NCBI GenBank assembly: GCA_963714035.1
Contig: OY970224.1
Span: forward strand, 1,922,001-1,986,000
Length of the DNA: 64,000 bases
Source: DATFVB01 sp963714035
Lineage (GTDB): Bacteria; Acidobacteriota; Thermoanaerobaculia; UBA5066; DATFVB01
Direction: 5' to 3'
Both the position numbers and the translations under genes were made by a program. Below, piece by piece: positions 51,487 through 60,441 of this stretch; positions within the stretch are counted from its first letter, which is position 1, and the number at the start of each line of letters is the position of its first letter. Under the pieces are notes generated by a model. That model was given only the letters and a program-made list of their open reading frames with translations. It was not told where the DNA came from and did not search any database.

Positions 51487-52580
51487 AGGCGGCCGCCGTA
51501 CTCCTGATCCTCTCCGCGGCGACACCGGCGTTGGCGGCCGAGGCCGTCTTCGGAAACGCCCCGTACGATTCTCCGGCGCCTCCTCCGCCGCGGGTCACCG
51601 TCCGGGTGGACACCTCCGCCGCGGAGCAGATCCTCGAGGCTCTCACTCCCGAAAAGCCGCGTCCCGGTGACGCGACGGCCCTCGAAGGCACGTCGGGAAT
51701 CCGCCGCCAGATCGCCGAGTCGGGGAAGGGAGAAAGCGTCTGGGTCGAGGACTTCGGCGCCTCCTTCCTGCCGGAGAGCCGGCCGGCGAGCTTCGACCTC
51801 CGATCCGTGCGGCTCGACCGGGAACGCTGGAAAACCTGCCTCGAAGGGCTCAGGCTCGACGCGGACGCGATCGCCCGGAGCGCCGCCCGGCGCGCCGAGG
51901 CCCTTCTGCCCGCCGACGTCCCGATCGCCTTCACGGCGGAGATCGACGTCACCTTCGCGCTCGCCGGCATCGAGGACCACGTCCTCTTCCCGGAAGGCGA
52001 GCACAAGGCGGTCGTCCTGATCGATCTCGGGCGGGCGATCTCGTCGAATCCCGGCAACCCGCGCGCGGAGACCGCCGAAACCATCTCGCGCCTCGCCGCC
52101 GCCGAGACCTTCCGCGCCGCCTGGGACGTCTATCGCCGGCTCTCGCCCGCCTGGCAGAGACCGGACGAGGGCCCGAGCGGCCCGCTCGTGCGCGCGGTCG
52201 CCGTCGTCGCGCCGATCGCCCTCTTCGCCTTCGATCACAACTTCTTTCCGCTCTCTCGCTGGCTCCACGAGGACATGATCCGGGCGATCGACGCGCTCAA
52301 CCAGGAGGCGGCGATGCTCGGCGACCCGAAGACGGATCTCGGGAAACGCGCCGAGATGCTGGCCGGGCTCCGCCGGCCGGGTCTCCGGCCGGACGCGGCC
52401 CTGTCCGCCGGCGCCTTCCTCGCCGACGGCGTCTTCCAGGCCTCCGGACGCCAGGCGCTCGTCGATGCGCTCGCCGCCGGCCCGCCGGGCCTCCTCTCGG
52501 CGTACGCGGAGGCGGCCGCGGGGAAAAAGAGCGGGCTGCCTCCCCTCTCGCCGAAGCTCCGGCCGCGCCCGAAGAAATGA
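51483..52580 (+). CDS. Secreted protein of unknown function
   Basis: The protein has 365 residues. A signal peptide ends at ALAAE (about 19). A Pro-rich stretch (about 27-38) follows. The body is helical and alanine-rich, with HNFFPLSRWLHEDMIRAID in the middle, which recalls the helical region of DUF2268/DUF5700-type putative peptidases, though no HExxH is present. The C-terminus is Pro/Lys-rich. It overlaps both neighbours by 4 nt (ATGA each side), so it is in the middle of a three-gene operon. Confidence 0.6.
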   Translation: MKAAAVLLILSAATPALAAEAVFGNAPYDSPAPPPPRVTVRVDTSAAEQILEALTPEKPRPGDATALEGTSGIRRQIAESGKGESVWVEDFGASFLPESRPASFDLRSVRLDRERWKTCLEGLRLDADAIARSAARRAEALLPADVPIAFTAEIDVTFALAGIEDHVLFPEGEHKAVVLIDLGRAISSNPGNPRAETAETISRLAAAETFRAAWDVYRRLSPAWQRPDEGPSGPLVRAVAVVAPIALFAFDHNFFPLSRWLHEDMIRAIDALNQEAAMLGDPKTDLGKRAEMLAGLRRPGLRPDAALSAGAFLADGVFQASGRQALVDALAAGPPGLLSAYAEAAAGKKSGLPPLSPKLRPRPKK

Positions 52581-53896
52581 CGGGCGCGGCGCGGATCTCG
52601 AGCGCGATCGAGGCCGCGCAGGCCGCATTCGCGGAAACCCGCCGGATGCCTTCGTGGAGACGCGCGGAAACGCTGCGCCGGATCCGCGACGGGATCGATC
52701 GGCGCCGCGCCGAATTCGTGGAGGCGATCGTCGCCGAAGCGGGAAAGCCGATCCGGTTCGCGGAGGGCGAGGTGGAGCGCTGCCTCGTCACGTTCTCGAT
52801 CGCCGCCGAGGAAGCGACGCGGGCAGGCGGCGAGGTGATCACCGTCGATGTCGAGCCGCGCGCGGAGGGGCTCTGGTGCTCCGTCGAGCGGTTTCCGAAG
52901 GGCGTCGTCGCCGCGCTCACCCCCTTCAACTTCCCGCTGAACCTGCTCGCGCACAAGGTCGCTCCGGCGATCGCCTGCGGCTGCCCGGTCGTCGCGAAGC
53001 CGTCTCCCCGAACGCCTCGCGCGGCGCTCCTTCTCGCGGAAGAGATCGCGAAAACGGACTGGCCCGCCGGGGCGTTTTCGGTCGTCGTCTGCGACAACGC
53101 GGACGCTCCTGCTCTCTGGCGCGATCCGCGCGTCGCGATCGTGTCGTTCACCGGCTCGGACGCCGTCGGGTGGAAGATCAAGGAGGAGGCGCCCCGGAAA
53201 ACCGTCGTCCTCGAGCTCGGCGGAAACGCCGCGGCGATCGTCCACGACGACGCCGATCTGGACGCCGCGGCGCGGCAGCTGGCCGCGTCCGCTTTCGCGT
53301 TCGGCGGGCAGGTGTGCATCAAGGCGCAGAGGATCCTCGTCTCCCGCGCGGTCTTCGAGCCGTTCCTCGAGCGCTTCGTCGCGGCGAGCCGCGCCCTTCC
53401 GGCCGGCGACCTGCGGGACGCGCGCACCGCGCTCTGCCCGCTGATCGACGAGGAGGCCGCTCGAAGGGTGGACGCCTGGATCGGCGAGGCCGTCGCGGCG
53501 GGCGCCGGGTCCCGTCTCGGCGGCGACCGGGACGGCCGGTGGGTCCCCCCGACCATCCTCACGGGTGTCGACTCGGGCGCGAAGGTCAGGCGCCGCGAGG
53601 TGTTCGGGCCGGTCGCGATCGTCGATCCCTACGAAACGTTCGACGAGGCGCTGGCGGCCGCCAACGACACCGCGTACGGACTGCACGCGGCGCTCTTTAC
53701 CCGTGACATCGGGCGCGTCCGGACGGCTTTCCGGTCGCTCGAGGTCGGCGGGGTGCTCGTCAACGAGCCGCCCTCGACGCGGATCGACAACTTCCCGTAC
53801 GGCGGCGTGAAGGCCTCCGGATCGGGCCGGGAGGGGGTTCGCTCGGCGATCCTGGAGTACACGGAGCCTCGCGTGCTTCTGGTATCGTCGCGCTGA
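52577..53896 (+). CDS. Aldehyde dehydrogenase (NAD(P)-dependent)
   Basis: The protein has 439 residues. It has the oxyanion/NAD region TPFNFPLNLLAHKVAPAIACG, Lys in VAKPSPRTP, general base Glu in VVLELGGNAA, and catalytic Cys in GGQVCIKAQR. The C-terminus contains EVFGPVAIV and GLHAALFTRDIGR. It is slightly shorter than most members (about 480) but complete. It oxidises an aldehyde to the acid in the cytoplasm. It is coupled to the upstream secreted-protein gene by a 4-nt overlap. Confidence 0.93.
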   Translation: MTGAARISSAIEAAQAAFAETRRMPSWRRAETLRRIRDGIDRRRAEFVEAIVAEAGKPIRFAEGEVERCLVTFSIAAEEATRAGGEVITVDVEPRAEGLWCSVERFPKGVVAALTPFNFPLNLLAHKVAPAIACGCPVVAKPSPRTPRAALLLAEEIAKTDWPAGAFSVVVCDNADAPALWRDPRVAIVSFTGSDAVGWKIKEEAPRKTVVLELGGNAAAIVHDDADLDAAARQLAASAFAFGGQVCIKAQRILVSRAVFEPFLERFVAASRALPAGDLRDARTALCPLIDEEAARRVDAWIGEAVAAGAGSRLGGDRDGRWVPPTILTGVDSGAKVRRREVFGPVAIVDPYETFDEALAAANDTAYGLHAALFTRDIGRVRTAFRSLEVGGVLVNEPPSTRIDNFPYGGVKASGSGREGVRSAILEYTEPRVLLVSSR

Positions 53897-53907
53897 CGGA
53901 GAACTCC

Positions 53908-54288
53908 ATGCCCGACGAATCGCTTCCTCCGGAGCCGCCCCCCGAGCCGCCTCCCGAACAGCCGGCACCCCCGCCGGACCGGACGCTCATGCTGATCCTG
54001 GCGTACTTGGGCCCGCTCTCTCTCGTCCCGATCCTCGCCGAGAAGGACGACGCGGAGGTGCAGTGGCACGCGAAGAACGGCCTCGTCCTGTTCGGCGCCT
54101 GGGCCGTCATCTGCATCATCGACGTCTTTCTCGTCGCCACGATCCAGATCTTCAGCTGCCTCTACACGGTCTTCATGATGTTCCTCGGGCTGGTGTACCT
54201 GGCGCTCATCGTCATCGGGATCGCGAAGGCGCTCCGCGGAGAGCGGCTCGTCGTTCCGGTCCTGACGGATCTTGCCCGGCGCTTCTGA
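53908..54288 (+). CDS. DUF4870-like small membrane protein
   Basis: This 126-residue protein has a proline-rich N-terminus (PPEPPPEPPPEQPAPPPD), then three hydrophobic helices (about 28-42, 58-80, 84-106). The pattern LAYLGPLSLVPILAEKDDAEVQWHAKNGLVLF matches the DUF4870/TIC20-like group. The role is unknown. The end overlaps the yidD-like gene by 17 bp. Confidence 0.8.
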   Translation: MPDESLPPEPPPEPPPEQPAPPPDRTLMLILAYLGPLSLVPILAEKDDAEVQWHAKNGLVLFGAWAVICIIDVFLVATIQIFSCLYTVFMMFLGLVYLALIVIGIAKALRGERLVVPVLTDLARRF

Positions 54289-54631
54289 GGCTGTCGCCGC
54301 CGCGGCGGCGGCGGAGCCGGTTCGCCCGCTACCGGCGGTCCTCGTTCTGGCCATCGCGCTCACCGCCGCTCTCGGGGGCGACGCCTTCAACCCTCCCGGG
54401 AAGCAATGGAGCGCGCGCGCCGCCGTCGCCGCGATCGAGGCCTACCGCGGGAGCGTCTCTCCCGCGCTCGCGACGACGGGCTGGATTCGCTGCCGTTTCA
54501 CGCCGACCTGCTCGCAGTACGGACTGGAGGCAGTACGGCGCCATGGCTTCTTTCCCGGTGTGGCGCTCGCCGGGTGGCGCGTGCTGCGCTGCAATCCGCT
54601 CTCGAAGGGCGGGATCGACCCGGTTCCCTGA
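54272..54631 (+). CDS. yidD: YidD membrane insertion efficiency factor
   Basis: The protein has 119 residues from a TTG. An Ala-rich N-terminal extension with one hydrophobic stretch precedes the YidD core: YRGSVSPALA, then CRFTPTCSQYGLEAVRRHG, then CNPLSKGGIDPVP. YidD helps YidC insert inner-membrane proteins. It is usually encoded next to rnpA and yidC; here it is elsewhere, behind a DUF4870-like gene with a 17-bp overlap. Confidence 0.9.
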   Translation: MPGASEAVAAAAAAEPVRPLPAVLVLAIALTAALGGDAFNPPGKQWSARAAVAAIEAYRGSVSPALATTGWIRCRFTPTCSQYGLEAVRRHGFFPGVALAGWRVLRCNPLSKGGIDPVP

Positions 54632-54639
54632 ATTCGCTG

Positions 54640-54985
54640 GCGCGGACCATCCATCGACGCATACGGGCGCGTGCCGCCCGCGACGCCCTGCGACGTACGC
54701 CCCGGTACGCCTCGGGACGGCGCGGGCGACCCGCATCCTGTCTGCGTCGCGTCTGGCCGCGCCTCGACCCTGAGGCAAAAGTCATCCAGAACCTGAATCG
54801 AAGGGGGCGTGGCTCCGGCCCTCGTCCGGCTGCGCGGCTCAGATGCTGGAAACACTGAGGCGCGCCGAGGCGCGAGCCCGACGCGATACGGGCGCCCGAG
54901 CCCGCGGCCGCGGCGTACCGGGGCGTACGTTAAGGCCGCGGGTCGCGGCGCACGCGCGTGTCCGGCTCGATGCATCGCCGCGCCT
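54640..54985. repeat. Large imperfect inverted repeat
   Basis: Two arms (about 54645-54770 and 54850-54985) match as reverse complements with mismatches. The core is a perfect 18-bp match: CGTACGCCCCGGTACGCC at 54694-54711 against its complement at 54912-54929. The centre contains CTGAGGC...CATCCAG and CTGGAAACACTGAGG, so pairing continues inward. No gene lies within. A hairpin RNA, a nested terminator or a non-autonomous mobile element are all possible. Confidence 0.6.
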
Positions 54986-54992
54986 GCCAGCG

Positions 54993-55739
54993 CTATCCGC
55001 GCAGGATGCGCCGCACGAGCTCCGGCTCATTGGTCGTGATCGACGCGACTCCCCTCTCCGCCATCGCCTGGATCTCCTCCGGGGAGTCGATCGTCCAGGG
55101 GTGGACGCTCAGGTTCGCGCGCCCCGCCGCGGCGATGAAGGCCTCCGTCGCGAAATCCGCGCGCGGACCGACGGCGTCGCACGGGGGGAAGATCCCGCGC
55201 GGCTGGCCCGGCTCCGGCAGCGCCACCGCGCGATCGAAGAGGTAGGACGCCGCGATCCCGCTTTCCCGGTCCGCGACACGGCGCAGGAAATCCGCGTCGA
55301 AGGACGCCACGAGACAACGGGGCCCGAGCGAGAACCCTGCCGCGGCATCGCATATCCGCCGCGCGGCAAGGCCCCGGTCGGTCGCCCCGTTGACCTTCAT
55401 CTCGAGGATGTACCGAAGGGATCGGCCGTACCGCTGGAAGACTTCGTCGATCGTCGGCACCCGGTACTGGCCGAACGGAGACTCGAGGATCAGCTCGCGG
55501 ACGTCGATGGATGCCATCGTCCGGATCGCGTGAGTCTGGGTACCGATCGGAATCGCGTCGTCGTGAAAGACGACCAGCTCGCCGTCGCGCGTCTGCTGGA
55601 GATCGAGCTCGATCGCGTCGGCGCCTTCCGTCTCCGCGAAATCGAAGCTGTCGAGCGTATTCTCCCGCGCGTGCCGCGGCGAGCCGCGGTGGCCGACGAT
55701 CCAGAGCGGGTGCGGGGCCTTCCAGTCGCTGTCGTTCAT
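54993..55739 (-). CDS. Glycerophosphodiester phosphodiesterase
   Basis: The 248-residue GDPD-family barrel has the catalytic His in IVGHRGSPRHARENT, metal-binding EGADAIELDLQQT, the second His in VVFHDD, and a Lys/Glu pair in LEMKVN. The final strand HPWTIDSPEEIQ and ITTNEPELV are typical. There is no signal peptide, so it is a cytoplasmic enzyme splitting glycerophosphodiesters to glycerol-3-phosphate. A TACGAT box lies 8 nt before the ATG. Confidence 0.93.
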   Translation of the reverse strand: MNDSDWKAPHPLWIVGHRGSPRHARENTLDSFDFAETEGADAIELDLQQTRDGELVVFHDDAIPIGTQTHAIRTMASIDVRELILESPFGQYRVPTIDEVFQRYGRSLRYILEMKVNGATDRGLAARRICDAAAGFSLGPRCLVASFDADFLRRVADRESGIAASYLFDRAVALPEPGQPRGIFPPCDAVGPRADFATEAFIAAAGRANLSVHPWTIDSPEEIQAMAERGVASITTNEPELVRRILRG

Positions 55740-55774
55740 CGCGCGCGATCGTACCCCACGCTCGCGCTCGCCTT

Positions 55775-55780
55775 TACAAT
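55775..55780 (+). promoter_or_regulatory. -10 box of the gene at 55787
   Basis: TACAAT ends exactly 6 nt before the ATG at 55787, indicating a leaderless transcript. Confidence 0.55.
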
Positions 55781-55786
55781 AGGGTA

Positions 55787-57211
55787 ATGAAGCGCACGGC
55801 GGCGGCCATCGCCGCTCTGCTCACGGTTCGTCTCGCCGGCGCCGCCACTCTTCGCCTCCGAGTGGCAGCCGATCCGTCCGTCGACGGCGTCGAGCGAACG
55901 GCCACCGTCTTTCGCTGCCCCAATTGGTCGGGAAACGAGCAGAACTTTCCCAACTTTCAGGACTGTTCGGAGATCCGGTCAGAGCGCTTCCGCGGGGATC
56001 GAGTCGCGCTTCCCAATCTGCCCCGCGAGCTTCTTTTTCTCCTGGTTGACGCCGACGAGCCTCATCGCGTCCACATCGCGGGGCGTCGCGTCGATCTGAG
56101 AGCCGGCGAAGCCCGGGCCGCGAGCGTGGATTTCGAGCCGGCGAGAATCGTCGGGAACGTCATGTACCGCGGCGAAGCCACCCCCTCGACTCTCGAGATT
56201 CGCGAATTCAACTCCTTCGCGCCGCCTGGCCCGGCGCATGTCCAGGAGAGCGCCGGTACCTTCGAAATTCGCCGTTGGGCTGGCGTGTATCTCGTCCACG
56301 TCCGTCCGCATCGGAGCGACGTTCCCGAAGCGGATCTCGCTATCGTGGTCGCCGAAGGCCAGAATGCCGTCAACACCGACCTCGAGATTCCCGGCACGCG
56401 CGTCCAGTTTCGGATCGCCGATGCCTCGACCGGCCAGCCTGTCGCCGGGGCTGCGCTATCGATTTTCGACGACTGGAATCCCGTTTCGAGGATTTCGGAC
56501 GACGAGGGGCGTATCGACATCGCGGCGCTGGCGGCCGGGACGGTCCGGGTAACGGTCAAAGCGGATGGCCACTCTCCCGAATCTCGCGACGTCGAAGTCG
56601 CCGATTCCCGCGATCCCCAGGCCTTCACGATCGCTCTCGCTCCCGACGGCGAGACGAAAGATGTGCAGGTTCTGCTACCCGACTGCTCGCCCGCTTCCTT
56701 CGTCGACGCGTCCTACCGGTACGATGTCCGAACAGGCGAGCGCCTGGTCCTCCCGTGTGACCCCGGAATCTGTCACATCAACGCCGCCCTCGACGACCGG
56801 GAGCCGGTAATTCTGGCAGGTCCTCTCGTCGGAGCTCGAATCGTTCCGGCGGGGATGCTCCGAGCGAGGGCCTCTATCGCCCTTCTTCCGTACGGCGGAC
56901 CGCTTGTCGTTCACCTTCTGCCCGGGAAGAGAATTCAGGGAGGAGATCTCGGCGTGTCGGTGTCCGTCAATGGTGTCGAGCTCGGTGGGCGTTTTCTGGA
57001 CGAGATCGCCCGTGATTGCTCCACGTTCAGCTCCGAGGTCGATTCGGACCCTCCCGCTCCCCTGACGATCGGCGCTCTTCCGGAAGGGCCCGTCGAGATC
57101 CGCGTTTACGCGAACGGCCTCGACTCTCACGGGCGCCGAACGAAGGAGCTGGTCGCGGGGCCGGTTCGGGTGAAGCTTCCTTCCCCACCAATCGACATCG
57201 CGTTACCCTGA
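55787..57211 (+). CDS. Secreted protein with a carboxypeptidase-regulatory-like domain
   Basis: The protein has 474 residues from the ATG at 55787. The signal peptide ends near LAGAA (about 19). A beta-sandwich of the CarboxypepD_reg type lies at about 200-290 (VQFRIADASTGQPVAGAALSI, then DEGRIDIAALAAGTVRVTV). The flanking regions also look like beta-sandwich repeats. Cysteines in FRCPNW, QDCSE, LPDCS, PCDPGICH and RDCSTF suggest disulfides. No catalytic motif is seen. The last 9 bp overlap the convergent pyrF gene. A surface or adhesive role is possible but unproven. Confidence 0.7.
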   Translation: MKRTAAAIAALLTVRLAGAATLRLRVAADPSVDGVERTATVFRCPNWSGNEQNFPNFQDCSEIRSERFRGDRVALPNLPRELLFLLVDADEPHRVHIAGRRVDLRAGEARAASVDFEPARIVGNVMYRGEATPSTLEIREFNSFAPPGPAHVQESAGTFEIRRWAGVYLVHVRPHRSDVPEADLAIVVAEGQNAVNTDLEIPGTRVQFRIADASTGQPVAGAALSIFDDWNPVSRISDDEGRIDIAALAAGTVRVTVKADGHSPESRDVEVADSRDPQAFTIALAPDGETKDVQVLLPDCSPASFVDASYRYDVRTGERLVLPCDPGICHINAALDDREPVILAGPLVGARIVPAGMLRARASIALLPYGGPLVVHLLPGKRIQGGDLGVSVSVNGVELGGRFLDEIARDCSTFSSEVDSDPPAPLTIGALPEGPVEIRVYANGLDSHGRRTKELVAGPVRVKLPSPPIDIALP

Positions 57212-57940
57212 GCGCTCTGCGCTCTCGATCTCCTTCACGATCTCTTCGATCACCGGCTCCGGGTCCGCCGCCCGCGTGACCGGCCGCCCGATCACGAGGA
57301 TCGAGGCGCCGGCTTCGACCGCGGCCCGGGGCGTCGCAATCCGCTTCTGATCGCCCGCATCGGCTCCAGCCGGGCGGATTCCCGGGACGACGGTGACGAA
57401 GTCGGGACCGATCGCCGCGCGCACCGCGGCGACTTCGGCCGCCGAGCAGACGACGCCGTCGAGGCCGGACGCGGCGGCGAGCTTCGCCAGCGCCAGCGCC
57501 GCCGAAGAAGGATCGCCCGAAAACGGCAGCTCCGTGAAAACGTCTCCGCCGAGAGACGTGAGAACGGTGACCGCGATGATCGCCGGACGCTCGACGCCGA
57601 GTCGGGCCGCCTCCTCCTCGACGGCGGCGCGCGCTGCCGCCATCATCTCCCGCCCTCCCGAAGCGTGGACGTTGACGAGCGACGCCCCCGTTCGAACCGC
57701 CGCCTTCGCGGCCGCCGCGACCGTGTTCGGGATGTCGTGGAGCTTCAGATCGAGAAACACCTTCCCCGAGCGCGCGATCTCGGCGACGAGGCCGGGCCCC
57801 TCGGAGACGAAGAGCTCGAGCCCGACCTTGAACCAGCCGCACCGTCCGCGCATCCGCTGCGCGAAGGCGCGCGCTTCCGCCGCCGCCGGGAAATCCAGCG
57901 CCACGCAGATCTTCTCGCGCGCCGAGATTCCCCCGGTCAC
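57203..57940 (-). CDS. pyrF: Orotidine 5'-phosphate decarboxylase
   Basis: The protein has 245 residues from the GTG at 57940, which overlaps the pyrD stop (GTGA). The catalytic Asp/Lys cluster is FLDLKLHDIPNTV near 60-75, and the phosphate-binding end has VVPGIRP and VIGRPVTRA. It makes UMP in the last step of de novo pyrimidine synthesis. It is the third gene of the pyrK-pyrD-pyrF operon. The ATG at 57991 lies inside pyrD and is less likely. Confidence 0.95.
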   Translation of the reverse strand: MTGGISAREKICVALDFPAAAEARAFAQRMRGRCGWFKVGLELFVSEGPGLVAEIARSGKVFLDLKLHDIPNTVAAAAKAAVRTGASLVNVHASGGREMMAAARAAVEEEAARLGVERPAIIAVTVLTSLGGDVFTELPFSGDPSSAALALAKLAAASGLDGVVCSAAEVAAVRAAIGPDFVTVVPGIRPAGADAGDQKRIATPRAAVEAGASILVIGRPVTRAADPEPVIEEIVKEIESAERSG

Positions 57941-58872
57941 GGCGTCCTCCCGATCAGCTCTCGCGCCGGGATCGATCGCGCCGAGCACCACGCGTCGAGC
58001 TCGCCGACGAGACGCGCGGAAACTCCGGGGTCGCGAAAGTTCGCCGTTCCCACCTGGACCGCCGAGGCCCCGACGGCCAGGAACTCGAGCACGTCGGAGA
58101 GAGTCTCGATGCCGCCGATTCCCCAGAGGGGCGCGTCCGGAAGGGCTCGGTGGACCTGGTGGACCATCCGGACGGCGAGGGGGCGGATCGCCGGGCCCGA
58201 GAGCCCCCCCGTCCCGAACGAGATCCGCGGTCGGGCGGTCTCCGGATCGACCGACATGCCGACGAACGTGTTGACGAGAGAGAGCACGTCCGCGCCGGCG
58301 CCCCGCGCGGCCCGGGCGGATTCGACGAGGTCGGGAGCGTTCGGGGAGAGCTTCACGACGAGCGGCGCGTCCGTCGCCTTCCGGACCTTTCCGACGAGGG
58401 ACGCCGTCGCCTCGGGAGAGTTGCCGAAGAGCATGCCTCCTTTCCGGACGTTCGGACAGGAGATGTTGAGCTCGATCCCGGCGAGGCCGGGCACCCCCGA
58501 CAGGGCCCGCGCGATCTCGACATACTCCTCCTCCTCGTCTCCCCAGATGTTGGCGAAGACCGTCGCGCCGGCCGCGCGGAGCGCCGGGAGCTTCTCCCCG
58601 AGAAACGCTTCGATGCCGACGTTCTGGAGGCCGATCGCGTTCAACATGCCGGACGGCGTCTCGCAGATCCGCGGCGGCGGGTTTCCCGCGTGAGGCCGGA
58701 GAGAAAGCCCTTTCGTGAAGAGCGCGCCGATGCCGGAGAGATCGAGGACACCGGCGAATTCGAGCCCGTACCCGAACGTTCCCGACGCGGTCGCGATCGG
58801 ATTTGCGAGGCGCACCGGGCCGAGAGAAACGGAGAGATCGCTGGAGGTCTCACCCGGACGTCTCGCCGACAT
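57937..58872 (-). CDS. pyrD: Dihydroorotate dehydrogenase B, catalytic subunit
   Basis: The protein has 311 residues from the ATG at 58872, which overlaps the pyrK stop by one base (TGATG). It has the FMN barrel motifs: ANPIATASGTFGYG, NAIGLQNVG, ELNISCPNVRKGG (loop with the active-site region), VVKLSPNAPD and GIGGIETLSD. Class 1B enzymes pair with PyrK and use NAD+. The longer open frame upstream is a shadow of pyrK. Confidence 0.95.
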   Translation of the reverse strand: MSARRPGETSSDLSVSLGPVRLANPIATASGTFGYGLEFAGVLDLSGIGALFTKGLSLRPHAGNPPPRICETPSGMLNAIGLQNVGIEAFLGEKLPALRAAGATVFANIWGDEEEEYVEIARALSGVPGLAGIELNISCPNVRKGGMLFGNSPEATASLVGKVRKATDAPLVVKLSPNAPDLVESARAARGAGADVLSLVNTFVGMSVDPETARPRISFGTGGLSGPAIRPLAVRMVHQVHRALPDAPLWGIGGIETLSDVLEFLAVGASAVQVGTANFRDPGVSARLVGELDAWCSARSIPARELIGRTP

Positions 58873-59681
58873 CACGAGCACCGGCACCAGTCCACCCTCG
58901 CCGGATCGAGGATGGGCCCTTCCTTGCAGGACACGAGGAACCCGCCGTCCGGGCGCGGAAGGACGCACGCGAGGCAGACGCCGAAACCGCACCCCATCGG
59001 CGCTTCGGTGGAGAATTCCGAGGCGATTCCCCTTCCTTCGAGCAGCCGCGCGAGCGTGCGGAACATCGGGGTCGGGCCGCACGCGTAGAGCCGGCGATAG
59101 CTCGCTCCTTCCCCGAGGGCTCGCGCGAGCACGTCGGTCACCCGTCCCGGCTCCCCCGCCGTCCCGTCGTCCGTGGCGTCCCTCTCGATGCCGTTGACGA
59201 GAGGCGCGATCTTCGCGCGGTACGCGAGATCGGCGGCCGAGCGTCCGCCGAAGAAGAGGTCCGCGACGACGCCTCGCGACGCGAGATCGCGCAGGAGCAG
59301 CGGAAAGGGCGCCACGCCGACGCCCCCCGCGACGATCGCGACGCGATCCTCCGCGCCGAGGTCCGCGACCGTGAAGGCGTTCCCGAGCGGAGCGAGAAGC
59401 CCGACCTCTTCGCCCGCGACGAGCCGCTCGAGCGCCGCCGTCCCCGCGCCCATCACCTTCACGAGGAACTCGACCGTGCCCCGGCCCCGATCGGCGTCGG
59501 CCACCGAGAACGCCCGCCGCAGATAGGGGCGGCTCCGGCCGTCGATCCCGATCATCGCGAATTCGCCGGCCGTGACGGCCGCGGCGAGCTCCGGGGCCTC
59601 GCAGAAAAGCGAGAAGAGGCCGGGCGAGTGCGTCGTCCGCGCGGACACCCGGGCGCGAACGTCCCGCCAGCCGGCACCCAT
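58872..59681 (-). CDS. pyrK: Dihydroorotate dehydrogenase B, electron-transfer subunit
   Basis: The protein has 269 residues. An FAD-binding barrel (about 1-95, with RAFSVAD) is followed by an NAD-binding domain (VAIVAGGVGVAPFP, ACGPTPMF) and a C-terminal 2Fe-2S site: GCGFGVCLAC and a later Cys in VSCKEG. It passes electrons from PyrD to NAD+. The start ATG overlaps the stop of a 22-codon open frame (TGATG). It is first in the pyrK-pyrD-pyrF operon. Confidence 0.94.
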   Translation of the reverse strand: MGAGWRDVRARVSARTTHSPGLFSLFCEAPELAAAVTAGEFAMIGIDGRSRPYLRRAFSVADADRGRGTVEFLVKVMGAGTAALERLVAGEEVGLLAPLGNAFTVADLGAEDRVAIVAGGVGVAPFPLLLRDLASRGVVADLFFGGRSAADLAYRAKIAPLVNGIERDATDDGTAGEPGRVTDVLARALGEGASYRRLYACGPTPMFRTLARLLEGRGIASEFSTEAPMGCGFGVCLACVLPRPDGGFLVSCKEGPILDPARVDWCRCS

Positions 59682-59749
59682 CAGAGCGACCTCCGCGCGA
59701 TCTCGGACACACGCTCCGCCCGCAGAGGAATCGTCGGGTCTGCCGTCAC
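59681..59749 (-). CDS. Possible 22-codon leader ORF before pyrK
   Basis: A GTG at 59749 opens a 22-residue frame (TADPTIPLRAERVSEIARRSL after the start) whose TGA overlaps the pyrK ATG as TGATG. A TAGACT box (59757-59762) lies 7 nt before the GTG and overlaps the UDG stop codon. If transcribed from this box the mRNA would be leaderless and pyrK would depend on termination-reinitiation. No attenuator hairpin is obvious. Chance cannot be excluded. Confidence 0.35.
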   Translation of the reverse strand: MTADPTIPLRAERVSEIARRSL

Positions 59750-59759
59750 CGGCGGGAGT

Positions 59760-60440
59760 CTACCGCGAAAGGACGCGGGCTCTTCGGAGCACGCGCTCGA
59801 GCATCGGCCGCGTGAGCTTTCCCGTGAACGTGTTCTGCTGGCTCGGGTGATACGCGCCGAGGAGTACGAAGGGGCCGACCCGCGCTTCCGATCCGTGCGC
59901 GAAACGAGGCCTCGGCGACGGAATCTCGAGACCGGCCGCGCGCAGGGCCTCGATCGTGCGGTCGAACGCGAGCCCGCCGAGCGCGACCACGACCCGCAGG
60001 TTCGGGAGCGCCGCGATCTCGCGGACCAGATACGGACGGCAGCGGTCGAACTCCGAAGGCGTCGGCCGGTTGCCGGGCGGCGCGCAGCGGGCGGCGGCGG
60101 TCACGAGGACGCCGGACAGCGCGAGCCCGTCGTCGAGCGACGCGGACCGCGCCTGGTTCGCGAAACCCGTGGCATGCAGCGCCGCAAAGAGGAAATCCCC
60201 CGAGGCGTCGCCCGTGAAGACGCGGCCCGTGCGATTCCCGCCGTGCGCCGCCGGCGCCAGGCCGACCAGGAGCACGCGCGCTTCGGAATCGCCGAAGGCC
60301 GGAAGCGGGCGCGCCCGGTAATGCTCTCCGCGGAATCGCCGCGGGGGGTTCGCCGCCGCCTCCTCCCTCCAGGCGACGAGGCGCGGACAGCGGCGGCAGA
60401 CGACGACTTCCCGCGCGATCTCCGCGAGCGACTCGGTCAC
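59760..60440 (-). CDS. Uracil-DNA glycosylase, family 5 (UdgB-type)
   Basis: The protein has 226 residues from a GTG. Fe-S cysteines lie in VCRRCPRL, AARCAPPG and FDRCRPY. Motif A is GLAPAAHGGNRTGR, in which Ala replaces the catalytic Asp/Glu as in family 5, and the late motif is HPSQQNTFTGKLT. These enzymes remove uracil, hypoxanthine and other deaminated bases in double-stranded DNA. It lies one base after the lipoprotein gene. It is unrelated in position to the UDG fusion at 25430. Confidence 0.92.
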   Translation of the reverse strand: MTESLAEIAREVVVCRRCPRLVAWREEAAANPPRRFRGEHYRARPLPAFGDSEARVLLVGLAPAAHGGNRTGRVFTGDASGDFLFAALHATGFANQARSASLDDGLALSGVLVTAAARCAPPGNRPTPSEFDRCRPYLVREIAALPNLRVVVALGGLAFDRTIEALRAAGLEIPSPRPRFAHGSEARVGPFVLLGAYHPSQQNTFTGKLTRPMLERVLRRARVLSR

Positions 60441-60441
60441 G

